Positions 24,100-31,993 of a DNA stretch of 64,000 nt are shown in pieces. The DNA is taken from positions 372,001 through 436,000 of the forward strand of contig CAWAJT010000008.1 in NCBI GenBank assembly GCA_963782415.1. The letters are read 5' to 3'. The stretch's first letter is position 1, and each line of letters opens with the position of its first letter. The notes under the pieces were generated by a model that ran no database searches, was not told where the DNA came from, and was given only the letters and a program-made list of their open reading frames with translations. This DNA is from Bog-473 sp963782415 (lineage in GTDB: Bacteria > Actinomycetota > Acidimicrobiia > Acidimicrobiales > RAAP-2). A program made the position numbers and the translations under genes.

Positions 24100-25662
24100 T
24101 CAGGAGACTTCGGGTGACAGAACCTCCCCAACCTCGGGAACTGCGCCGGCCTTCGCCGTCTCGCCATCCTCTGCCCGATCCGGCGCTTGTGACCCTACGA
24201 CGGCCTGACCCGGGTGCACGTTGATCAACACGCCGGCCACGACCGCCGCCAGCACGAAGATCCCGGCCACCCAAGCGCTGGCCGTGGCGTAGCCGTGCAC
24301 TGTGGCCTTGGCCACAAGGTCGCCAGTGGGCGCGCCGTGCCCGTGCGCCACCAGATAGGTCGTCGTGGCGGCGGCGGCGATCGTGTTGAGAAGAGCGGTG
24401 CCGATGGAAGCCCCGATTTGCTGCGACGTGTTCGTCATGGCCGAGGTCACCCCCACGTCCTTAGGGTCGGCGTTCTGTGTGGCCGTGCTGATGCAGGGCA
24501 CGACGGCGAGCCCCAGTCCGATGCCGAGGAGCAACTCGCTCGGCAGGACGTGGGTCACGTAGGAGGCATCGGGCGTCAACGTCGTGAAGAGGGCAGCGCC
24601 CATGGCCGAGAGCAACAAGCCGGGAACGACGAGCAGGCGCGTGCGCACACGCGGCATCAGTCTGCTGGCCAGTTGCGTCGCGGCGATGCCGTTCAGAGCC
24701 AGCAGCGGGAGGAAGGCGACGCCGGTCATGAGGGGGGAGTAGTGGTCGATGGTTTGGAGCAGGTAGGTGAGGAAGAGGAATGTACCGAACATGCCGGTGA
24801 CGGCGAGCATGATGGTCAGGAACGATCCGGCACGGTTGCGGTTGCGGAGGACGCGTAGCGGCAACAGCGGGTTAGGCCCTTTGCTCTGCCACAGGACGAA
24901 ACACCCGAGGAGTACGGCAGCGACGATGAGCGCGACCTGGACGTGGGTGGCGCCCCAGCCGCTCATGCCGGCTTCCCCGAGGGCGTAGACGAGGGAGACC
25001 AGCCCGCCGCAGCCGAGGACGACGCCGAGGACATCGAGCCTGACGCCGTGCGTGCCGCGGCCATTGGGCAGCAACCGGAAGGCGCCGAAGAGGACGAGCG
25101 CCGCAATGGGCAGGTTCACGTAAAGGCACCAGCGCCAGTCGACGTACTCGGTCAGGAAGCCCCCGAGGATCAGGCCGAAGGCAGACCCCGCAATGGCGAT
25201 GGTGGCGTAAATCCCAAAGGCGCGTCCCCGCTCCTTCGGATCCGTGAAGGTCGAGGTGAGGAGGGACAGCACCGACGGCGCGAGTAGGGCACCGAAGAGG
25301 CCCTGCACGCCGCGGGCGCCGATGAGCATGAGCGTTGTCTGGGCGGCGCCGCCGACCGCCGACGCCAGGGCGAAGCCGAGGACGCCGGTCATGAGGGTGC
25401 GCTTCGGCCCGAACATGTCGCTAATGCGGCCGCCGAGCAGCAAGAAGCCGCCGAAGGCCAGGGTGTAGGCCGTGACGACCCATTGGCGATCGGTGTTCGA
25501 GAATCCCAGCGAATGCTGCGCCGAGGGAAGGGCGATGATCATGATCGTCGAATCGAGCACCACCATGAGCTGGGCGCCGGCGATGATGACGAGGATCCAC
25601 CAGTGGGCCCGCGACGTGCCGTGGGTCGGCGCGCCCGCAGTTCGTTCCTGGAGCGTCGTCAC
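24100..25662 (-). CDS. MFS multidrug exporter, DHA2 family
   Basis: A 520-residue exporter with about 14 predicted helices. IIAGAQLMVVLDSTIMIIAL is the helix 1 motif, LLGGRISDMFGPKRTLMTGV is motif A, IGARGVQGLFGALLAPSVLS follows, and GSAFGLILGGFLTEYVDWRW is motif C. It belongs to the same class as the protein at 22325-23899 but is not a recent duplicate. The start GTG 25662 overlaps the stop of the upstream TetR gene (GTGA), so repressor and exporter are translationally coupled. The reading frame extends upstream inside the TetR gene, but that part is a shadow. Substrate is unknown, probably a hydrophobic cation or antibiotic. Confidence 0.92.
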   Translation of the reverse strand: MTTLQERTAGAPTHGTSRAHWWILVIIAGAQLMVVLDSTIMIIALPSAQHSLGFSNTDRQWVVTAYTLAFGGFLLLGGRISDMFGPKRTLMTGVLGFALASAVGGAAQTTLMLIGARGVQGLFGALLAPSVLSLLTSTFTDPKERGRAFGIYATIAIAGSAFGLILGGFLTEYVDWRWCLYVNLPIAALVLFGAFRLLPNGRGTHGVRLDVLGVVLGCGGLVSLVYALGEAGMSGWGATHVQVALIVAAVLLGCFVLWQSKGPNPLLPLRVLRNRNRAGSFLTIMLAVTGMFGTFLFLTYLLQTIDHYSPLMTGVAFLPLLALNGIAATQLASRLMPRVRTRLLVVPGLLLSAMGAALFTTLTPDASYVTHVLPSELLLGIGLGLAVVPCISTATQNADPKDVGVTSAMTNTSQQIGASIGTALLNTIAAAATTTYLVAHGHGAPTGDLVAKATVHGYATASAWVAGIFVLAAVVAGVLINVHPGQAVVGSQAPDRAEDGETAKAGAVPEVGEVLSPEVS

Positions 25663-26369
25663 CGGTGCGCCCTCGCCCGAGCGGGAGTCTCCGCCTGCGC
25701 GCGCTTGGCGACGATCCGATCGATCTGGTTCTGGCTCACTGGCCGGTGCACGAAGTCCGACCGGGAGGGACGCATGCCGGCGATCAGGAGATCGAGATGC
25801 CGATTCCTCGCCTCGGGGGCATTGGCACCAGTCGTCTCGAGCACGCCCCTGATGGACCACAGCGCGAGCGAGATGTCTGTGCTCTTGAGGTCGAGTCGCA
25901 CGCGACCGTGTGCCTGCGCGTCGGCGAGCAAGTCGGCGATGCGCTGCCGCGCCACCGGGATGAGCGGGTGGTCGGTGCTCCAGAGCTTGGGGAGACAGCC
26001 AAGATGCTCGGCCTGATATGCACTTGAGGCCTGCAGAAAGGACTCCAGCCCGGTGCCGTCGGGCCGCGTCGCCGCCTCCTCGGCCATGGCAATCGTCGTC
26101 TCTAGAACTTCGGTGACGAGCGCCTCGATCAACGCCTCCTTGGAGGGGAACCGCCGGTACAGCGTGCCCATGCCGACCCCGGCGGCGCGGGCCACGTCGG
26201 CCACGCTCGCCTCGAGCCCTTTCTCTTCGAAGACCTGGCCGGCTGCGACGAGCAGCCGCTCCCTGTTCCGCATGGCATCGCTGCGCATCGGTTTGGTCGC
26301 CGCATCGGTGACGGTCACCGAATCGGTGCCGCTCTTAGGGGCCGCTAGGCCCTTATCCGGAGAGTTCAC
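25659..26369 (-). CDS. TetR-family repressor, co-transcribed with MFS exporter
   Basis: A 236-residue TetR regulator. The HTH reads ASVADVARAAGVGMGTLYRR, then FPSKEALIEAL. The C-terminal part (SAYQAEHLGCLPKLWSTDHP) is that of the TetR_C_33/SBT1-like group often paired with DHA2 exporters. The start GTG 26369 is preferred because the longer frame starting at 26390 runs through an inverted repeat that looks like the operator. AGGG lies eight bases upstream of it. Expected role: repression of its own operon with the exporter. Confidence 0.9.
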   Translation of the reverse strand: MNSPDKGLAAPKSGTDSVTVTDAATKPMRSDAMRNRERLLVAAGQVFEEKGLEASVADVARAAGVGMGTLYRRFPSKEALIEALVTEVLETTIAMAEEAATRPDGTGLESFLQASSAYQAEHLGCLPKLWSTDHPLIPVARQRIADLLADAQAHGRVRLDLKSTDISLALWSIRGVLETTGANAPEARNRHLDLLIAGMRPSRSDFVHRPVSQNQIDRIVAKRAQAETPARARAHR

Positions 26370-26396
26370 TCCGCTTACCCTAGCCAACAAGCGGAG
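26358..26396. promoter_or_regulatory. Operator candidate of the TetR-MFS operon
   Basis: CTCCGCTT (26369-26376) and AAGCGGAG (26389-26396) form a perfect eight-base inverted repeat with a 12-base spacer. A further CGGAG at 26358-26362 pairs with CTCCG at 26369-26373. CGGAG/CTCCG are also the half-sites of the operator at 22236-22274. Confidence 0.6.
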
Positions 26397-26515
26397 CGAT
26401 CAGTCCACTTCGCCAGCCCTGCGGGACCCTGCCACCACATCGCTGGGCCACGGCACCGGCCCGAGTGGGCCACCATGGGGGCGACAACCCCGTCGAGTCG
26501 AGGAGGAGCCCACCC

Positions 26516-27423
26516 ATGCGCGAGATCCACCCTGATCTGGCCCCGTATTGGCTGGGTGGACTGCTGCGGGTGGTGTCGATCGACGGTGGCCCAACGGACG
26601 AGCAGCTGCGGATCTTGCAGGGGTTGCTGCGGGGGTACTTCGGGATGGAGAACGCCATCGATCTGTGGCCCGTGCCGGCCGAGGAGCTGGCGCGGCACAT
26701 CACCGATTCCGGCGTGCGGCGAGCGGTGGGTCCAGGCACTGATCGTGCTGGAGTTCGCCCGCCATCCTGCGAGTGACCAACTCGTCAGCGCCGTCGAGTC
26801 TGCCGCCGCAGCACTCGAGATCGACCAACCCATGTTGCTGGTGGCCCGGAGCGCCGCCGCGCACGACCATGACCTCCTCATGGCCGACTGGAGGCGATTC
26901 GCCCACAGGACGCCCGTCGAGCCCGCCCTGCGGGGGCATACAGACGCGGGGACGGCGCAGCGCCTCGCGTCGTTGCGGCGACTGCGCCCCCGGAACCCTG
27001 GGCCGCGCCTTTGCCGACTTCTACGCCCGTTGGGGCCTGACCTATCCGGACGTGGCCGAGCCGATCGGGGTCAACCTGGTGTCACACGACTTTGCCCACG
27101 TCCTGTCCGGCTACAACCCGAACGAGGCGATTGAGGAGGTTGCGCTGTCGGCCATGATCGTCAGTGCTACCAACGGGGAGTCCCACTTCAGCTCGCTGAC
27201 GGCCTCCTTGGCCCTCTATGAGGCCGGGCTCTTCGACGTGCTCGACATCACCCCGACCGAAGGAGTCCTCGACCGGCCTGGCTCGCCGGAGATCTTCGCC
27301 GAGGCCATGCGGCGCGGGGCGTCGTGCACAGCCGACTTCGTCGCCCTCGACCACCTCGCGCTCGCCGATGAACCCCTCCATGCGCTGCGCGTCGACCTCG
27401 GCATCCCGCCCCGCGCCGCCTGA
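26516..27423 (+). pseudogene. COQ4-like protein with two frameshifts
   Basis: Three frames in succession encode one protein. ATG 26516 (AGGAGG upstream) gives MREIHPDLAPYWLGGLLRVV to about 26725. The next frame gives WVQALIVLEFARHPASDQLV and LLMADWRRFAHRTP. From about 26980 the third frame gives GTLGRAFADFYARWGLTYPD, VNLVSHDFAHVLSGYNPNEA and IEEVAL, to 27423. HDFAH followed by eleven residues and Glu matches the HDxxHx11E metal motif of COQ4, which in eukaryotes and bacteria takes part in quinone ring decarboxylation/hydroxylation. The bacterial role of this branch is unknown. Two one-base indels (the first an extra G near 26725) break it. Confidence 0.75.
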
Positions 27424-27446
27424 GCGCAGACCGGAGTAGAAGAGGA

Positions 27447-28451
27447 ATGACGGACCTGGAGGATTTCGTGTGGCAGCTGCCGAAGGCGGAACTGCACGTG
27501 CACATCGAGGGGACGCTCGAACCCGAGCTCGTGTTCGAGCTGGCCGCACGCAACGGTGTGGCGTTGCCCTACGCGGACGTGGAAGCGCTCCGGCGCGCCT
27601 ACGTCTTCGAAGATCTCCAATCGTTCCTGGACATTTACTATGCCAACTGTGCCGTACTCCGCACCGAAAGGGACTTCTACGACCTCACGACGGCCTATCT
27701 CACCAAGGTGGCAAGCCAGGGTGTGCGGCACGCCGAGATCTTCTTCGACCCACAGACCCATATGCAGCGCTCCGTGGCCTTCGAGACGTGTTGCACAGGG
27801 ATACGTCGCGCTCTCGAGGATGCAGCGACGACGCTCGGAATGTCCTCGGGCCTGATCCTGTGCTTCCTGCGCGACCTCAGCGAGGAGTCTGCACTCCGGA
27901 CGCTCGAAGAGGCTCGGCCCTTCGCGTGGCATCTCGCGGGTGTCGGCCTGGACTCGGCCGAGGTCGCCAACCCCCCAGCCAAGTTCGCTGAGGTTTTTCG
28001 GCGCGCCCGTGCCATGGGGCTCCCCGGCGTGGTCCATGCCGGGGAAGAGGGACCATCGGCGTACATTTGGGACGCGCTCGACACGTTGGGGGCGCTCCGC
28101 ATCGATCACGGCGTGCGCTGCGTGGAGGACGACCAATTGGTCGATCGCTTGGCGACCGAGCAGGTTCCCCTCACGGTGTGCCCGATCTCCAACGTGATGC
28201 TGCGCGTCTTTCCCTCCCTCCGTGAGCACAACCTGCCGGTTCTCGTGGAGCGTGGTCTCCTCGTGACGGTCAACTCGGACGACCCGGCCTATTTCGGGGG
28301 GTATGTCGCGGACAACCTCCTGGCTGTTGCCGAGACATTCGACCTCGGGCGCGAGGAGGTGGCCGAGCTCGCCCGCAACTCGTTCCGCGCCGCGTTTCTG
28401 AGCGAGACACTGAGAGCCGCCTACCTGGCCGAGGTCGACGCGTTCGTGTGA
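27447..28451 (+). CDS. Adenine/adenosine deaminase family protein
   Basis: A 334-residue amidohydrolase. LPKAELHVHIEGTLEPELVF contains the metal-binding HxH at the start of the barrel. GVVHAGEEGPSAYIWDAL holds the metal His and catalytic Glu, RIDHGVRC the next His, and LVTVNSDDPAYFGGYVADNL the metal Asp. The SDDPAYFGGY form is that of bacterial/fungal adenine deaminases, while true adenosine deaminases usually read TDDP. It probably converts adenine to hypoxanthine plus ammonia in purine salvage. The length is normal for the family. ATG 27447 is preceded by AGAGGA. Confidence 0.88.
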   Translation: MTDLEDFVWQLPKAELHVHIEGTLEPELVFELAARNGVALPYADVEALRRAYVFEDLQSFLDIYYANCAVLRTERDFYDLTTAYLTKVASQGVRHAEIFFDPQTHMQRSVAFETCCTGIRRALEDAATTLGMSSGLILCFLRDLSEESALRTLEEARPFAWHLAGVGLDSAEVANPPAKFAEVFRRARAMGLPGVVHAGEEGPSAYIWDALDTLGALRIDHGVRCVEDDQLVDRLATEQVPLTVCPISNVMLRVFPSLREHNLPVLVERGLLVTVNSDDPAYFGGYVADNLLAVAETFDLGREEVAELARNSFRAAFLSETLRAAYLAEVDAFV

Positions 28452-28502
28452 CGTGGCCGGCCTCGCGTGACGTCGCCGTGAGCGGCACGCCATGATGGTT
28501 CG

Positions 28503-29087
28503 ATGCCTGCTGCGAGGATCGCCGGACTGATTCTCACACCGGGAGCGAGTGCCGGGCGGACGCAGTCCGGCCTGGTGGCCATCGACGTTGCGGTGACAGC
28601 GGCCGGTGTCCCGGTCGAGCGCGTCGAATTCCCCGGTCAGGCCGCCGGGAGGCGTCGCACCGATCCTCCCGGCGTGTGCATCGAGACCGTGCGAACGGCT
28701 ACGTCGGCTCTGGCGGACCGCTTGGCCGTCAAGATGGGACGCATCGCCATCGGCGGCCGCTCTTTCGGTGGGCGGATGTGCTCGCTGGCGGCGGCCGAGG
28801 GGCTTACGGTGGCAGCACTCGTCCTCGTGAGCTATCCGCTGCATCCTCCGGGTCGGCCCGAGCGGCTCCGCACCGAGCACTTCCCAGATCTGCGTCTGCC
28901 CTGCCTGTTCGTCTCCGGCCGTCGCGACACATTCGCCACCCCGGAAGAGCTCGAACGCGAGACGGCCGCCATCCCCGGACCGGTCACGCTGCACTTCGTC
29001 GACGGCGACCACTCCTTGCGCCAGAGCGAAGCGAGGGTGGCCGACCTTGTCGCCTCGTGGGTGGCCAGGAAGGGTGCACGCTCGTGA
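28503..29087 (+). CDS. Alpha/beta hydrolase, KANL3/Tex30-like
   Basis: A 194-residue alpha/beta hydrolase of the small TEX30/dienelactone-hydrolase-like type. ILTPGASAGRTQSGLVAID gives the oxyanion strand-turn. IAIGGRSFGGRMCSLAA is the nucleophile elbow with Ser in GRSFGG. LFVSGRRDTFATPEELE carries the acid Asp, and VDGDHSLRQSEARV the catalytic His. Substrate unknown; an esterase or thioesterase role is likely. ATG 28503 is close behind the deaminase (51 bases), so the two may share a transcript. Confidence 0.85.
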   Translation: MPAARIAGLILTPGASAGRTQSGLVAIDVAVTAAGVPVERVEFPGQAAGRRRTDPPGVCIETVRTATSALADRLAVKMGRIAIGGRSFGGRMCSLAAAEGLTVAALVLVSYPLHPPGRPERLRTEHFPDLRLPCLFVSGRRDTFATPEELERETAAIPGPVTLHFVDGDHSLRQSEARVADLVASWVARKGARS

Positions 29088-29131
29088 GCCGCCGGAGGGC
29101 TTGACCGCGACCACTCGCCAGGGCGGGCGCG

Positions 29132-31300
29132 TCAATCCTGGCCACGACCCACCGAGACGGGCTCCGACGCGGCACCGTGCAGGTACGACACGAGCTCGTC
29201 CCGGTCGGTCACGGTCTTTGTATCCGTGTGGTGCGGCCACCAGAAGTGGAAGCCGCGCAACGCGGCCAACGTCGGCACAATGCGGGTCGCCAGGACATTG
29301 GAGGCGAGCAACACGCCGAGGGCGACGGCGGCGCCGATCTCCTCCAGCAGCTGAATGCCGGTCAAGAGCAGGGATGCGAACGTCCCCGCCAGAATGACCC
29401 CGGCCGCGGTGACCGCAGGTGCGCCCTCAACGATGGAGATCCGTGCTGCCTCGTGCGGTTCGACGCCCTGCTCGAACTCCTCGCGCAGCCGGGTAGCGAT
29501 CAAAATGTTGTAGTCAGTTCCGACCGCGATGACGAAGATGTACACGATGATCGGAATGGAGAAGTCGAGTCCGTCGTAGCCCAGCCAACTGATGAAGATG
29601 TAGGCGACGACGCCGATTGTCGCAACGTAGGTCAGCAGAATCCCGATCAACAGGTAGGCCGCGCCGGCCAGGGCACGCAGCAGGATCGCGAGCATCACGG
29701 CCACCACCAGGAGGGCGAGCAGCAAGATGTTCCGTGTGTCGATCTGCAGGGCAGCTTTCACATCGGTCAAGGTTGCCGTAGGGCCTCCGGTGACGACGGT
29801 GGCGCCGGGCACGCTGTCGACGATGGCGGCGCGGATCGGTCCGGCCATATTGGCGATGGCCGCGTTCGAATATGGATCGTCGGTCAGGAAGAACTCGATC
29901 AGTGCGGCCCTGTTCCCGTCCGCGTACTGCACGGGGAGGACCTGGGCCACGCCCTGGGTGTGGCCAAGCTTGGTGGCCAGCGTGTCGACGGCGGCGCTGT
30001 CGAGTGGATCCGGTGACGTGACGAAGGCCTCGCTCGGCCCGAGGAACCCGGCGGGGAAGGCGGAGGCAATGGAGTTGTAGGCCACGGTCGAGGGATTGGT
30101 CTGTGGCAGCTCTGCCAGCTGGTTGTAGGTGACCTTGAGATTGAGGACGCCGGTGGCCAGCGCCACCAAGACGACGATGCTCGCCAGCAAGACCACGCCG
30201 GGACGTCTCGCCACCGCGGCACCCACCCGCTCGGAGCGCGTCCGGTGGGTCGGGTCGTGTGGCTTCGGCGTCGCCGGCCAGAAGACGGTGGCGCCGAACA
30301 GGCTCAGCACTGCAGGCACCAGGGTCAGGGCCGCGAGCAACATCAGGGCCACGCCGATGATGAGCCCGGGTGCGAGGGAGCGCAATTGGCCGATGGAAGC
30401 CACGAGGAGGGCGGCGAAGGCGAGCATGACAGTGACTGCCGCCGACACAATGACCTCGCCGGCGCGGCACAGGGCGACCATCAGACTCTGGTGCGGATCT
30501 TGACCCTTGGCCATCTGCTCGCGGTAGCGGAACAACATGAAGACGATGTAGTCGGTGCCGACCCCGAACATCACCACGATCAAGAGCGGCGCCAGCTCGG
30601 AGCTCACCGAGAAACCGAACCAATCAGCAAAGCAAGCGGTGAGGGCCGACGCCATTTGGTGGACCAGGCCGACCACGAGCAGCGGGAGGAACGCAATGAT
30701 CACGCTGCGAAAGACAAGTGCCAACAGGATCAAGATGAGCAGCACCGTGGCGAGTGAAATGATCTTCTCGGCCCTGTCGAAGGCGGCCGTCTGGTCGACC
30801 GAAATGGCGGCGCTGCCGGTGAGTTGACCCCGTAGTCCTGACCCCGCCAAGAAGGTGTCGGTGTCCGAGCGAAGCGTCTCCACGGCAGCGTTCGGGCCGT
30901 CTTCACCGGGTTGGCCCTCCATACTGACCTGAATCAACTGCATCTTCTGATCCTTGGACAAGAAGAGCGGCGACGTGCTCACAGAGCGCACCGACGGGAT
31001 GTGCTTGTTGTCGAGTGCCATGGCGAGCGCGTCCACCTTCTGCAGATCGGCGGTGGACAAGACGGCATGGTCGGTGGCTCCCACCGCGATGATGCCCGAA
31101 GCGGATGCCACGGAAGGGAACTCGTTCAGCGCAATCGTTTGGGCCTGCGTCGACTGGTAGGAAGTCGGGAGGCCGTAGCCCGCGGAGGTGAAATGCGCGA
31201 GCGACGGAGCGAGCGACAGCAGCACGGCGGCGAGCACCACCCAGCCGGCGATGACGTACCAGCGCCAGCTAACGACGCGTTCGGCCATCTTCCGGATCAC
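29132..31300 (-). CDS. MMPL-family RND transporter
   Basis: A 722-residue membrane transporter of the actinobacterial MMPL type, with about 12 helices in two repeats, each followed by a large outer domain. The two proton-relay motifs are GVGTDYIVFMLFRYREQM and AVGTDYNILIATRLREEFE, one per half. TYNQLAELPQTNPSTVAYNS lies in the second outer domain. Such proteins export lipids, siderophores or hydrophobic metabolites using the proton gradient. The start GTG 31300 is used (VIRKMAERVVSWRW). It stands alone, with a decayed hydrolase gene upstream on the same strand. Confidence 0.92.
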   Translation of the reverse strand: MIRKMAERVVSWRWYVIAGWVVLAAVLLSLAPSLAHFTSAGYGLPTSYQSTQAQTIALNEFPSVASASGIIAVGATDHAVLSTADLQKVDALAMALDNKHIPSVRSVSTSPLFLSKDQKMQLIQVSMEGQPGEDGPNAAVETLRSDTDTFLAGSGLRGQLTGSAAISVDQTAAFDRAEKIISLATVLLILILLALVFRSVIIAFLPLLVVGLVHQMASALTACFADWFGFSVSSELAPLLIVVMFGVGTDYIVFMLFRYREQMAKGQDPHQSLMVALCRAGEVIVSAAVTVMLAFAALLVASIGQLRSLAPGLIIGVALMLLAALTLVPAVLSLFGATVFWPATPKPHDPTHRTRSERVGAAVARRPGVVLLASIVVLVALATGVLNLKVTYNQLAELPQTNPSTVAYNSIASAFPAGFLGPSEAFVTSPDPLDSAAVDTLATKLGHTQGVAQVLPVQYADGNRAALIEFFLTDDPYSNAAIANMAGPIRAAIVDSVPGATVVTGGPTATLTDVKAALQIDTRNILLLALLVVAVMLAILLRALAGAAYLLIGILLTYVATIGVVAYIFISWLGYDGLDFSIPIIVYIFVIAVGTDYNILIATRLREEFEQGVEPHEAARISIVEGAPAVTAAGVILAGTFASLLLTGIQLLEEIGAAVALGVLLASNVLATRIVPTLAALRGFHFWWPHHTDTKTVTDRDELVSYLHGAASEPVSVGRGQD

Positions 31301-31422
31301 GGCACTCCTCCTCGTCCTTCTACGCCGGGGATGTGTCGACGCGAACGCATCGCTGGGTCACATCGTCGCCCGTCCGGGCCCGAAAGGCAACGATGCTCAC
31401 GCAACGGCGCTCGGCGGACCCC

Positions 31423-31870
31423 TCACTCCAGGGCGATTCGGTGGAGCAGGTCGGTGGTGGCCCCGGTGCGGCGAGCATCGTGTCGTGCCCGCAGGCGAGG
31501 CCACGGGTCTCCCGGCCTTGCGGCCACCGCGGCGGCGGCGAGCCGCTCGAGGCTGGACAGCGGGGTTCGTGTGGGCCACGTAGACCTTGCGCACGCGGTC
31601 GAGGGGTCCAGGGTCGAGGTCGGTGGACTCCAGCTGGCATCGGAACGGGACGTCCGTCAGGCGCGGACCGATGAAGTCGCGTTGGGAGGCGCCGGCAACG
31701 CCCCACTGTTCCGGGATGCCAGCGATGGCCGGGTGGCAGTAGTGCTCGGCCACCTCAGGGGGCTCGACATCGAGGAGGCTCTGTCCCGGTGCGGTGACGA
31801 AGGCGCCGAGCTACACGACCGACGCCAGCCGTTCCGAGGCGGCGCGCCGCCAAGGACCCCGAGTCCCGAC
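31423..31870 (-). pseudogene. Alpha/beta hydrolase C-terminal remnant
   Basis: The minus strand encodes the last part of an EstC-like alpha/beta hydrolase. The frame reads LGAFVTAPGQSLLDVEPPEV, with a TAG where VYLGAF would need Tyr. It continues EQWGVAGASQRDFIGPRLTD and RVRKVYVAHTNPAV, then shifts to LACGHDTMLAAPG, and a further missing G in a GGGG run would continue ATTDLLHRIALE before a stop at 31423-31425. The nucleophile half is not recognisable. At least one nonsense and two frameshifts mark it as a real pseudogene. It occupies the gap between the MMPL gene and the kinase. Confidence 0.7.
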
Positions 31871-31993
31871 TCCCTTCCTGGCCCGACCCGGAGGGACACG
31901 GCGAGCGTCGGATTGCCAGCCGGTTGGCGGTTGTCGATCCAATCGCGCACAACGGCTTTCAATCCCGGTCTTGATTCTGCCGTCACTAAAAGG

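Noticed and set aside
30911..31993. Upstream extension of the histidine kinase frame
   Set aside because: It runs antisense to the MMPL gene and to the hydrolase remnant, and its translation is low-complexity Arg/Gly-rich. The kinase starts later.
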